Assembly (NCBI GenBank): GCA_964442355.1
Contig: CAYTZS010000020.1
Location: 1 to 40,929, forward strand
Reading direction: 5' to 3'
Origin: UBA6168 sp964442355
GTDB taxonomy: Bacteria; Bacteroidota; Bacteroidia; Chitinophagales; Saprospiraceae
DNA: 40,929 nucleotides
This document shows, one piece after another, positions 1 through 6,999 of this stretch (positions within the stretch are counted from its first letter, which is position 1; every line of letters begins with the position of its first letter). The position numbers were made by a program, and so were the translations under genes. Below the pieces are notes generated by a model that was not told where the DNA came from, did not search any database, and saw nothing but the letters and a program-made list of their open reading frames with translations.

Positions 1-80
1 CCTGCGAACATTGCGGTCGTATCCTTGTTGACAGCCACATCCTCGAAGTGGCCGAAGACCTCGTCGAGGCTGAAGATTAA
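1..80 (+). CDS. C4-type zinc-ribbon protein (CdsZ-like), C-terminal end only
   Basis: The reading frame starting at base 3 is open into the window and ends in TAA at 78-80. It gives 25 residues beginning CEHCGRILVDSHILEVAEDL. The CxxCGRIL motif is the second half of the C4 zinc ribbon that closes the zf-RING_7 (PF02591) family, usually a coiled-coil protein of about 250 residues in Bacteroidota and often encoded near the Nif3-family protein. The rest of the gene lies outside the window, so the family call rests on this tail alone. A strong terminator follows 35 bases after the stop, consistent with this being the last gene of its operon. Its molecular function is not established. Confidence 0.7.
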   Translation, partial: CEHCGRILVDSHILEVAEDLVEAED

Positions 81-114
81 TTTACCGGCCAACGGTTTAC
101 GGCTACGGAGCCAC

Positions 115-151
115 AAAAAAAGCCCCTTGAGAATACTCATGGGGCTTTTTT
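115..151 (+). terminator. Rho-independent terminator after the zinc-ribbon gene
   Basis: The stem AAAAAAGCCCC (about 115-126) pairs with GGGGCTTTTTT (141-151). After one T-T mismatch, an inner TGAG/CTCA helix closes a four-base AATA loop. A GC core with flanking A and T tracts is the classical intrinsic terminator and could act on both strands. It separates the zinc-ribbon gene from the two-component pair. Confidence 0.93.
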
Positions 152-213
152 GCAACCAAAACACCTGTTCGCTGATTACCTTGGCTGTTCAACAAAAACG
201 TCCATCGTTCAAC

Positions 214-1215
214 ATGCCCAACCTTCGACTCCGCCTGCTATCCTACGTCATTATGGCCTACATGCTGATGGCGTTTGCTTGGTGGTCCATGCTGTTGTTC
301 ACCAAAAACCGGGACGCATTTTACGCCAAAAGAGACCTGCTCAAAATCGGCATGATAGCCGAGGGCAGGGTAAAAAGCAATGCGGAATTTGAGCAAACCG
401 CTGATTTTCAAGAACTTTCGGAAAAGTACGAGCGGCAAGAGTACATGATTTTTGGTGAGGCGATGGTATTTGTGCTCACCTTGCTGGCGGGCATTTGGTT
501 CATCAACCAAGGCTACCAAAAAGAGGTGCGAGCCAACCAGCAGCGCCGCAATTTCCTGCTCTCCATCACGCACGAGCTGAAGTCGCCCATCTCTTCTATC
601 CGGCTGGTGCTGGAGACGCTGCTTCGGCGAGAACTGCCCAAAGAGAAGGCCAATCAGCTTGCCACCAGCGCCCTTCGGGAAAACGAGCGCCTGCACGAAC
701 TGGTGGAAAACCTGCTCCTCTCCGCCAAGCTCGAAACGGCCTACCAGCCCCATTTCGAGGACTTGGATTTGGCAGCCCTGCTCGAAGACCTGATGGCGAA
801 GCTCGCCGACCGCCACCCTGATGCAGTGGTTGCACTCGAAAAAGCGGATGACTTCCCGATAGTAAAATTGGACAAACAGGGCATTCTTTCCATCGCCAAC
901 AACCTGCTAGAAAATGCCATTAAGTACGCAGATGGGAGGCCGGAAATCGAGGTGTCGTTGACGCATGACGACAAAAACGTGACAATGGAGTTTGCGGACA
1001 AGGGCCTCGGCATCTCCGAGAAGGAAAAAAAGCGCATTTTTGAAAAATTCTACCGCATCGGCAGTGAAGAAACCCGGCAAACAAAAGGCACTGGTCTTGG
1101 TTTATTCATCGTCGAGCAAATCGTGAAGGCCCACAACGGCCGGATTCAGGTGCTGGACAACCAGCCAAAAGGCACAGTTTTTAGAATCATCATACCGATG
1201 GACGATGCACGATAG
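214..1215 (+). CDS. Two-component sensor histidine kinase
   Basis: A 333-residue membrane sensor kinase that should autophosphorylate on His and pass the phosphate to the regulator encoded 45 bases downstream. Two membrane segments (about residues 9-29 and 78-97) bracket a short periplasmic loop of about 48 residues. The kinase core follows: H-box ITHELKSP with H120, N-box NLLENAIKYA, G1 FADKGLGI, F-box FEKFYR and G2 GTGLGLFI. No HAMP or PAS domain is visible, and the small sensor loop gives no clue to the signal. The ATG at 214 is preferred over an upstream in-frame TTG at 25, because the latter would run through the neighbouring gene's end and the terminator. The stimulus and target genes are unknown. 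Confidence 0.93.
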   Translation: MPNLRLRLLSYVIMAYMLMAFAWWSMLLFTKNRDAFYAKRDLLKIGMIAEGRVKSNAEFEQTADFQELSEKYERQEYMIFGEAMVFVLTLLAGIWFINQGYQKEVRANQQRRNFLLSITHELKSPISSIRLVLETLLRRELPKEKANQLATSALRENERLHELVENLLLSAKLETAYQPHFEDLDLAALLEDLMAKLADRHPDAVVALEKADDFPIVKLDKQGILSIANNLLENAIKYADGRPEIEVSLTHDDKNVTMEFADKGLGISEKEKKRIFEKFYRIGSEETRQTKGTGLGLFIVEQIVKAHNGRIQVLDNQPKGTVFRIIIPMDDAR

Positions 1216-1260
1216 GCGCTGTTTCAAGCCCACAGTTCATCGTTCGCTGAACACCGAAAT

Positions 1261-1941
1261 ATGCGAGTTCTACTAGTCGAAGACGAAGAAAACATCCGGG
1301 ATGTCGTGAAGCTGAACCTCGAATTGGAGGGCTTCGAGGTCATGGCCACGGGCAAGGGCTGGGACGGTCTGAAGCTATTCCGGGAGCAACATTTTGACCT
1401 CATCATCCTCGACGTGATGTTGCCGGAAATCAGCGGGTTCGAGATTTGCGAGCAAATCCGATTGACGAACATGGAAGTGCCCGTCATCTTCCTCACCGCC
1501 AAGGATGGCTCCCAAGACCGAATCGCTGGGCTGAAACGAGGCGCCGACGACTACCTCACCAAGCCATTTCACCTCGAAGAACTGCTACTGCGGGTCAACA
1601 ACCTCATCCGCCGCACCAGCAAAGCTGCCGAAAACACACCGGAAATCGTCCAATTTGGCAATAACAAGGTCAACTTCCGAACCTTTGAGGCTGTTGGCGT
1701 TGATGGCCCGTTTGTGCTGACGAAGAAGGAAGCCATGTTGCTCAAGCTGCTCATTGACCGAAAAAACGAGGTCGTATCCCGCAACCAAATCCTGCAATCG
1801 GTCTGGGGCTACGACGTTTATCCGTCCACCCGTACTATTGACAATTTCATCCTTTCGTTCCGTAAATATTTCGAGGAAGACCAGCGAAACCCCGTTTTTT
1901 TCCACTCGGTGAGGGGGGTGGGGTATAAGTTTAATGGATAG
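1261..1941 (+). CDS. OmpR/PhoB-family response regulator
   Basis: A 226-residue DNA-binding response regulator. The receiver domain (residues 1-118) has the acidic pair E7/D8, phospho-acceptor D51 in LIILDVMLPE, and K101 in LTKPFH. A winged-helix Trans_reg_C domain (about 130-226) follows, with the typical ending SVRGVGYKFNG. It is certainly the partner of the kinase just upstream and both lie on one transcript. The regulon cannot be inferred from the window: the neighbours on the other side are convergent housekeeping genes. A word-repeat hairpin starts five bases after the stop. Confidence 0.95.
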   Translation: MRVLLVEDEENIRDVVKLNLELEGFEVMATGKGWDGLKLFREQHFDLIILDVMLPEISGFEICEQIRLTNMEVPVIFLTAKDGSQDRIAGLKRGADDYLTKPFHLEELLLRVNNLIRRTSKAAENTPEIVQFGNNKVNFRTFEAVGVDGPFVLTKKEAMLLKLLIDRKNEVVSRNQILQSVWGYDVYPSTRTIDNFILSFRKYFEEDQRNPVFFHSVRGVGYKFNG

Positions 1942-1945
1942 GTAG

Positions 1946-2012
1946 GAAATTGAGAATGGAAAATTGAGAATGGAAAATGCGGGAGACTACTCCATTCTCC
2001 ATTTTCAATTCT
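1946..2012. repeat. Word-repeat hairpin, family A, between convergent genes
   Basis: The left arm (about 1946-1979) repeats the words AATTGAGAATGG and AAAATG. The right arm (about 1991-2012) is the complementary set (CCATTCTCCATTTTCAATT), with a loop of about 11 bases. It fills the whole gap between the convergent response regulator and paaD, and directly abuts the paaD stop codon. It may end transcription from both sides, although it lacks a GC-rich core. Confidence 0.8.
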
Positions 2013-2498
2013 TCAATGGCATTTGAAATAATCGAACGGCTCCAAGCACTCTCGGCACTGGTAGAGCGCCTTGCATGCGGTGGAGCCAAACTGGCTCACC
2101 AATTTCGTGTTCGCAGACCCACAATGGGGGCATTCAACCTCTGTATTTTCACCCAACAACGATAATTTGCTGGCACTCCCAACGGGCGGTGCGATGCCGT
2201 AGGCTTTGAGTTTGGCCTTGCCAGATTCGGTGAGCCAGTCCGTCGTCCAAGCGGGGCTGAGCACGGTGGTGATTTTCACCTGTACGATGCCATGCTCCTG
2301 CAATGCCGAGCGGATGTTCACTTCGATGAAGTCCATCGCTGGGCAGCCAGAGTAGGTGGGCGTGATGACGACCTCCACTTCACCAGTGGCCTCGTCCAGC
2401 TTCACATCCCGCACGATACCGAGGTCAAGGATGGTGAGCACGGGGATTTCTGGGTCGCTGACCCCTTCCAGTATCTCGTAGATTTTTGCAGTTGTCAT
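2013..2498 (-). CDS. paaD: PaaD-like protein (phenylacetyl-CoA epoxidase maturation subunit), orphan
   Basis: 161 residues. The N-terminal two thirds is a DUF59/MIP18-type fold (SDPEIPVLTILDLGIVRDV, then TPTYSGCPAMDFIE). The C-terminus carries the PaaD-specific cysteine-rich tail: CPHCGS, the stretch FGSTACK, then CRECLEPFDYFKCH. PaaD is thought to assemble or repair the metal site of the PaaABCE ring-epoxidase, which converts phenylacetyl-CoA to its 1,2-epoxide. In most genomes paaD sits inside paaABCDE. Here recJ is upstream and a response regulator convergent, so no other paa gene is nearby. It could instead serve general Fe-S assembly like other DUF59 proteins, but the full C-terminal tail favours PaaD. 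The start is an ATG at 2498. Confidence 0.85.
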   Translation of the reverse strand: MTTAKIYEILEGVSDPEIPVLTILDLGIVRDVKLDEATGEVEVVITPTYSGCPAMDFIEVNIRSALQEHGIVQVKITTVLSPAWTTDWLTESGKAKLKAYGIAPPVGSASKLSLLGENTEVECPHCGSANTKLVSQFGSTACKALYQCRECLEPFDYFKCH

Positions 2499-2582
2499 AA
2501 TTTGGATGGTTCAATGCGCCGCAATTTATGCTTTCATCGCAACCTGTGTGCAGACAAACATCAAGCCCCGAAAGATGTTGTC

Positions 2583-4277
2583 TCAAAGCCAGAAATCCTT
2601 CACCATCAGGCGCAAATACGAGCGCCCCTGCCAAGTGTCTTCCTCGATTTTGTAAGCTAGGTGGAATGGCTTTTTGGATGAAATCCGCTCAAAATGTTCC
2701 CCCAACCCGAAAGCCATGCCCGTGATGGGTGGTGAACCTGATTGCCAGAGTGAGAGGCGCAGGTGGCTGCCCTTCAGCAACTTCGAGTGGCCAGTGTCCA
2801 CCACGTTTTTTGACACAAAGGTGGGGCTGTGGTTGCCGGGGCCGAATGGGGCAAACTGCTTCAAAATCCGCCAAAAACTGGGCGTGATTTCCTTGAAGTC
2901 CAGCGTGGCAGCTACCATCAGTTCCGGTACGAGTTGTTCCTCCGTGATGCTGTTTTGCACAGCCGCTTCAAACCGTTTTTGGAAAACAGGCACTGCATCC
3001 AGCGGCATGGTCAGCCCGGCAGCGTGGTCGTGCCCACCGAAGTTGACCAGCAAATCCTCGCAAGATTTTATGGCCTTGTAAATGTTGAATCCTGGCACTG
3101 TTCGTGCCGATCCAACGGCCAATCCGTTCGACTCAGTGAGCAAAATGGCCGGGCGGTGGAAGCGCTCGACCATCCTCGCCGCAGCGATGCCGATGACGCC
3201 CTTGTGCCATTCGGGATTGAAAAGCACCACGCTGCGGAGCGCTTCGTGGCCGGGCATTTTCTCGAATTGCTGGATGGCTTCCTCCTGAATTTGCTGGTCG
3301 TGCGCCTTGCGGAGTTGGTTGCGGTGGAGCAGCACCAGTGCGTTGTCCGCAGCGACAACTTTGCTCGTTGACAGCAGCAATTTTACGGCTTGGTCGGCGT
3401 CGGCGAGGCGGCCAGCTGCGTTGATGAGCGGGGCAAGGCCGAATACGACGTCACTCACGGAAAATGGCCGTTGTTTGCCGCTGATGTCAATCAACGCCAC
3501 GAGGCCGGGGCGCTCCGTTCGGTTGATGCGTTGCAAACCGAAGTAGGCGAGTACCCGGTTTTCTCCGGTCATCGGCACGATGTCGGCAGCGATGCTGAGG
3601 GCCACGAGGTCAAGCAGCGGTTGCAGCTCGGAATCGGGCAGGTTGTTTTTTTGCAAAAAAGCTTGTGCCAGCTTGAAAGCCACGCCGCAGCCACTGAGTC
3701 CCTTGAAGGGGTAGGGGCAATCGGGGCGCATCGGGTCCAGCACGGCGATGGCATCGGGCAGCGGCCCATCGGGCAGGTGGTGGTCGCAGATGATGAAGTC
3801 GATGCCGTGCGCCTTGGCCTGCGCTACCTGTTCCCGTGCGTTCACACCGCAGTCCATGGCGATGATGAGCTTCACGCCGCTGGCGATGGCGTGGTCAATG
3901 CCCGCCGTGCTGACGCCGTAGCCCTCCCGGTAGCGGTCGGGTATGTAGTAGTCAAGCTTGGCTTGGTGGCCGCTAAGGAACTGGTACATCAGCGCCACGG
4001 AGGTGGTGCCGTCCACGTCGTAGTCGCCGTAAAGCAGGATTTTTTCACCGTTGCGCAGTGCCTTTTCGAGCCTGTCCACGGCGGCGTCCATGCCTTTCAT
4101 CAAAAAGGGGGCGTGGAGGTGCGACCAATCGGGTCGGAAGAAGGTTTTGGCTTTGTCGAATGTGGAGATGCCACGCTGGGCGAGCAGTCGGCAGAAAACC
4201 GGGTGAATTTTCAGCACTTGGTGCAAGTGGCTGACAATTGCTTCATCGGCTGGCAGGAGGGTCCATCGTTTTCTCAT
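2583..4277 (-). CDS. recJ: Single-stranded-DNA-specific exonuclease RecJ
   Basis: 564 residues, a normal length for the family. RecJ degrades single-stranded DNA 5' to 3' in recombinational repair (RecFOR), mismatch repair and base-excision repair. Visible motifs are motif I YGDYDVDG (residues 83-90), MDCGVNA (141-147), the DHH triad at 165-167 in FIICDHHLPD, and the DHHA1 motif GGHDHAAGL in the C-terminal half. Together these bind the two catalytic metal ions. An OB-like C-terminal domain completes the protein. The ATG at 4277 gives the expected N-terminus. paaD follows 84 bases downstream on the same strand, and the membrane-fusion gene lies upstream with a 91-base gap, so co-transcription is possible but not shown. 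Confidence 0.97.
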   Translation of the reverse strand: MRKRWTLLPADEAIVSHLHQVLKIHPVFCRLLAQRGISTFDKAKTFFRPDWSHLHAPFLMKGMDAAVDRLEKALRNGEKILLYGDYDVDGTTSVALMYQFLSGHQAKLDYYIPDRYREGYGVSTAGIDHAIASGVKLIIAMDCGVNAREQVAQAKAHGIDFIICDHHLPDGPLPDAIAVLDPMRPDCPYPFKGLSGCGVAFKLAQAFLQKNNLPDSELQPLLDLVALSIAADIVPMTGENRVLAYFGLQRINRTERPGLVALIDISGKQRPFSVSDVVFGLAPLINAAGRLADADQAVKLLLSTSKVVAADNALVLLHRNQLRKAHDQQIQEEAIQQFEKMPGHEALRSVVLFNPEWHKGVIGIAAARMVERFHRPAILLTESNGLAVGSARTVPGFNIYKAIKSCEDLLVNFGGHDHAAGLTMPLDAVPVFQKRFEAAVQNSITEEQLVPELMVAATLDFKEITPSFWRILKQFAPFGPGNHSPTFVSKNVVDTGHSKLLKGSHLRLSLWQSGSPPITGMAFGLGEHFERISSKKPFHLAYKIEEDTWQGRSYLRLMVKDFWL

Positions 4278-4368
4278 GGAGGGTGTTGTGTTTGCTTGAG
4301 GCTGTGAAGTTAGCGAAACACTTGGAATGATTGGGATTTTTGCCCAAGAAAACCAATCACCGGCTGAA

Positions 4369-5433
4369 CTAGTCCACTTTTTTCAACACCAACTTGCTTT
4401 GTGGGCGAATGGCCAAAAGTCCTGTGGTGACGACAGTATCGCCCAATTGTAAACCCTCCACCACCTGCACAAAATCTTCGTCCCGAACGCCCGTCTCTAC
4501 ATCCCGGAACTCCGCTTCGCCATTTTTGTAAACAACGACCTTTTTGCCCCTCGCTTGTGGGATGATGGCCTGTGTCGGTACGACTGGCGAGCTGCCGGTT
4601 CCGGCTGTGTTGAGCAACACTTTGGCATAAGCACCCGGCATCAGCGCGCCATCGTTGCCGGCCACGGCTGCACGTACTTTCAGGGAGCGGGACTCAGCTG
4701 CCACGGCAGCCTCGGTGGCCAGCACGGTTGCTGAGAAATTGCGGCGCACACCAGTCACCATGAATTGCACCGTTTTTCCTTTCGTGAAAAGCTGGCCGTA
4801 CTTCTCAGGCACGGTAAAGTCGAGCTTCAATTGGTTCAGTTGTCGGAGGGTCGTGAGCACCATCGTGGGCGAGACGTAAGCGCCCAAGCTCACGTTGCGC
4901 AAGCCCAAACGCCCGCTGTAAGGTGCCCGGATTTCCGTCTTCGAAATATTGACCCGCACCAATTCCATATCTGCTTTGATGTTGTTCACTTGCAGCTCGC
5001 TCAGGTCCACCTCTTGCTGGCTAATGCCCTGTATTTTAAGCAGTTCTTGTTGGCGTTCGAGGGTCTTTTGGGCGATTTGGAGCTGTACTTGGAGTTTTTT
5101 CAACTGGGCTTGCAGGTCTTCGTCAAACAGTTTTGCCAGCAGTGCCCCTTTTTGCACCGAATTGCCTTCTTGGATGTACAGTGCCACGAGCCTGCCCGAT
5201 ATTTCGGGGCGGATTTCCGTCTCCTCAAACGGCTGTAAAGTGCCGGGCACTTCCAGGTTTTCCGCCAAGTTTTTGTTGACGACGATGAAGCCATCCACTT
5301 GGAGCGGCATATCTTTTTTCGGGCCGCCAGCGGCTGGGGCTGCCTCTTTTTTCTCCTCCTTGCAGGAGGGCAGCAACAAGGCAATCATCAACAACAAGGG
5401 TAAAAAAAGGCGGTAGGAAAATAGTAGGCGCAT
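4369..5433 (-). CDS. RND efflux periplasmic adaptor (membrane-fusion) lipoprotein
   Basis: 354 residues of the HlyD/AcrA family. The signal peptide ends in a lipobox-like LLPSC, so C24 is probably lipidated and the protein anchored facing the periplasm. A lipoyl-like half motif (GTLQPFEETEIRPEISGRL), a central alpha-hairpin rich in Gln/Leu (about residues 110-165), a second lipoyl half (APYSGRLGLRNVS) and beta-barrel segments follow in the usual order. Such adaptors link an inner-membrane RND pump to an outer-membrane channel. No pump or TolC-like gene is next to it: recJ is downstream and a lipid kinase upstream. It either works with proteins encoded elsewhere or is a relic of a larger operon. 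Confidence 0.9.
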   Translation of the reverse strand: MRLLFSYRLFLPLLLMIALLLPSCKEEKKEAAPAAGGPKKDMPLQVDGFIVVNKNLAENLEVPGTLQPFEETEIRPEISGRLVALYIQEGNSVQKGALLAKLFDEDLQAQLKKLQVQLQIAQKTLERQQELLKIQGISQQEVDLSELQVNNIKADMELVRVNISKTEIRAPYSGRLGLRNVSLGAYVSPTMVLTTLRQLNQLKLDFTVPEKYGQLFTKGKTVQFMVTGVRRNFSATVLATEAAVAAESRSLKVRAAVAGNDGALMPGAYAKVLLNTAGTGSSPVVPTQAIIPQARGKKVVVYKNGEAEFRDVETGVRDEDFVQVVEGLQLGDTVVTTGLLAIRPQSKLVLKKVD

Positions 5434-5529
5434 ATATTTTGGATAAAAGTAAAGTTGTCGAACAATGACTTGGGGCTAGAAGTTGTCCATCTGCGCCAAA
5501 ATTAAAAGGAATTGCATTTCAAAAGCCGT

Positions 5530-6438
5530 TTACCGCAAAATCTCCGCATACACCTTTGGCACCAGCACCCGCAGTGATGCCGGGCGGATGTCAAACCTTG
5601 CTTCGCCCATGAGTTGGAAGCCCTCGCCATCCACATGCGCCCCGATGGAATTAGTGGGCGTGATGACCACTTCGCTGCCCGTGTAGCACTCTGCCAGCGG
5701 GCTTTTGTGAAACGAATGATTGAGGAAGCGCCAACATTCCAGCACGTAGCGCCATTTGGGGGCAGCCTTGATGAGCAGTACTTCCAGCTTGGCGTCGGTG
5801 AAGTTGGCCTGCGGCACAATACTGAACCCGTAGCCGTAAATGGGTGCATTGGCCACTTCCACGAGCAGGCAACGGCGAGTAATTTTTATCCCATCTACTT
5901 GAATATCAAATAGTTGCGGTTGGTAGGCCCAAGCCTCCTCCAAAGTGTAGCGCAGGTAAGCCCAAAAGCCACGCACCGGGCTGTCGTGCAGGCGCTTGGC
6001 CACCACGCCGTCGAAGCCTGCCCCAGCGAGGTTGATGAAGGGATGCCCATTCAGGGTGCAAGTATCCACGTTGATGGGTAGCCCGTCGTTCAGGGTGCGG
6101 ATGGCCTTGGCCACGTCCCTGCCGAGGCCGAGGTGTCCGGCAAAACCGTTGCCGGAGCCGCAGGGCAGCACACCCAGCACCGTGTTAGTGCCGATGAGTT
6201 GACTGGAAATCTCGTTTACCGAACCGTCGCCACCGCAGGCCACCACCATATCGAAGCCCTGCTCAACGCCGTCCTTTGCTAGTTCAATGGCGTGGCCTGC
6301 CCGCTCGGTGAAGCAAAGCTCATGGTCAAACTGCCCGTGGTCGAGGTTTTTCTCAATCAAATCGGGCAAGTTTCGCTTGCGGTTTGCACCGGAGCGGGGA
6401 TTGGCAATGAATCGGATTCGTTGTTTTTTTTCTTTCAT
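5530..6438 (-). CDS. Diacylglycerol/lipid kinase (DagK/YegS/LCB5 family)
   Basis: 302 residues. The ATP-binding elements of the DAGK catalytic domain are clear: NPRSGAN (residues 13-19), GGDGSVNE (69-76) and LPCGSGNGFA (91-100). The C-terminal beta-sandwich follows. These enzymes phosphorylate lipid alcohols such as diacylglycerol, sphingoid bases or phosphatidylglycerol at the inner membrane. The substrate cannot be read from sequence, but Bacteroidota make sphingolipids, so a sphingoid-base substrate is possible. The gene starts 33 bases after the stop of the GtrA gene on the same strand and probably shares its transcript. The ATG at 6438 is preceded by A/G-rich sequence, as is common here. 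Confidence 0.9.
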   Translation of the reverse strand: MKEKKQRIRFIANPRSGANRKRNLPDLIEKNLDHGQFDHELCFTERAGHAIELAKDGVEQGFDMVVACGGDGSVNEISSQLIGTNTVLGVLPCGSGNGFAGHLGLGRDVAKAIRTLNDGLPINVDTCTLNGHPFINLAGAGFDGVVAKRLHDSPVRGFWAYLRYTLEEAWAYQPQLFDIQVDGIKITRRCLLVEVANAPIYGYGFSIVPQANFTDAKLEVLLIKAAPKWRYVLECWRFLNHSFHKSPLAECYTGSEVVITPTNSIGAHVDGEGFQLMGEARFDIRPASLRVLVPKVYAEILR

Positions 6439-6462
6439 TCGTGCGTTGTTCTGCCGTTTTGG

Positions 6463-6480
6463 TCCCGATAGCTATCGGGA
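6463..6480. repeat. Perfect 18-bp palindrome overlapping the GtrA stop codon
   Basis: TCCCGATAGCTATCGGGA is a perfect 9+9 palindrome with no loop. It overlaps the last two codons and TAG stop of the GtrA gene and sits in the gap before the lipid-kinase start. From general experience this word is over-represented in Bacteroidota genomes, but I cannot test that here. A processing or attenuation site between the two co-directional genes is conceivable. Confidence 0.8.
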
Positions 6481-6882
6481 AGGGGCAAATACAAAATGCT
6501 TGAACATCCAATAATTTACCGTTAAACCCATTGACACCGCCATGATGATTTTTGATGCAACATACTGAATGTCAATGGTTTCCGTCAAGAGCCAGACGCC
6601 AGCCGTGTTGAGTACCAGGCTCAGGCCGGAGGCGATGACGTAGCGCACCGCCTGCCCGTGCCAATGCTGGTCGTGCCGTTGGAAAGCCCAGTGCCGAAGC
6701 ATGATGAAGCTCACAACCGCCCCGCACAATGCCCCCGTGGCGTTGCTGGCCACGTACCAAAGCCCGGCCAGTTCCTTCAACCCGATGGTCACAAGGAAGT
6801 CGGTGCCAGTAGCTGTGAGTGCTGCCGCTTGGGAGCGCAACCACGAGGATTTTGTGGCGGTTTTGATGTGTCGAACGGGCAT
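6472..6882 (-). CDS. GtrA-family four-helix membrane protein
   Basis: 136 residues with four hydrophobic segments and the GtrA pattern: ALTATGTDFLVTI near the N-terminus, LWYVASNATGALCGAVVSFI, then a C-terminal half ending SMGLTVNYWMFKHFVF. GtrA/DPMS-like proteins are proposed to flip or present undecaprenyl- or dolichol-linked sugars for cell-surface polysaccharide synthesis. The ATG at 6882 is preferred over the in-frame TTG just upstream at 6885. A possible -7 box (TACTTTTC) lies about 40 bases upstream on this strand. The downstream lipid kinase suggests joint work on membrane-linked lipids or glycans. Confidence 0.88.
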   Translation of the reverse strand: MPVRHIKTATKSSWLRSQAAALTATGTDFLVTIGLKELAGLWYVASNATGALCGAVVSFIMLRHWAFQRHDQHWHGQAVRYVIASGLSLVLNTAGVWLLTETIDIQYVASKIIMAVSMGLTVNYWMFKHFVFAPSR

Positions 6883-6999
6883 CAACGGAATTTTGCGGCA
6901 AAGAAAAGTAATATTGAGCTTACGGATGGGGGGTGTATGTCACGGTTCAGGTCAAAGTCCTGAATTCCCGGCTATCTTTAACCCAAAATCCTGCTTAAA

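Noticed and set aside
25..213. N-terminal extension of the histidine kinase from a TTG
   Set aside because: It would run through the end of the zinc-ribbon gene and a strong terminator; ATG 214 starts right at the first membrane helix.
2292..2660. Plus-strand open frame across paaD and recJ ends
   Set aside because: Spans two minus-strand gene ends, no coding signature.
3390..4307. 305-codon plus-strand frame opposite recJ
   Set aside because: Antisense shadow; recJ motifs are all on the minus strand.
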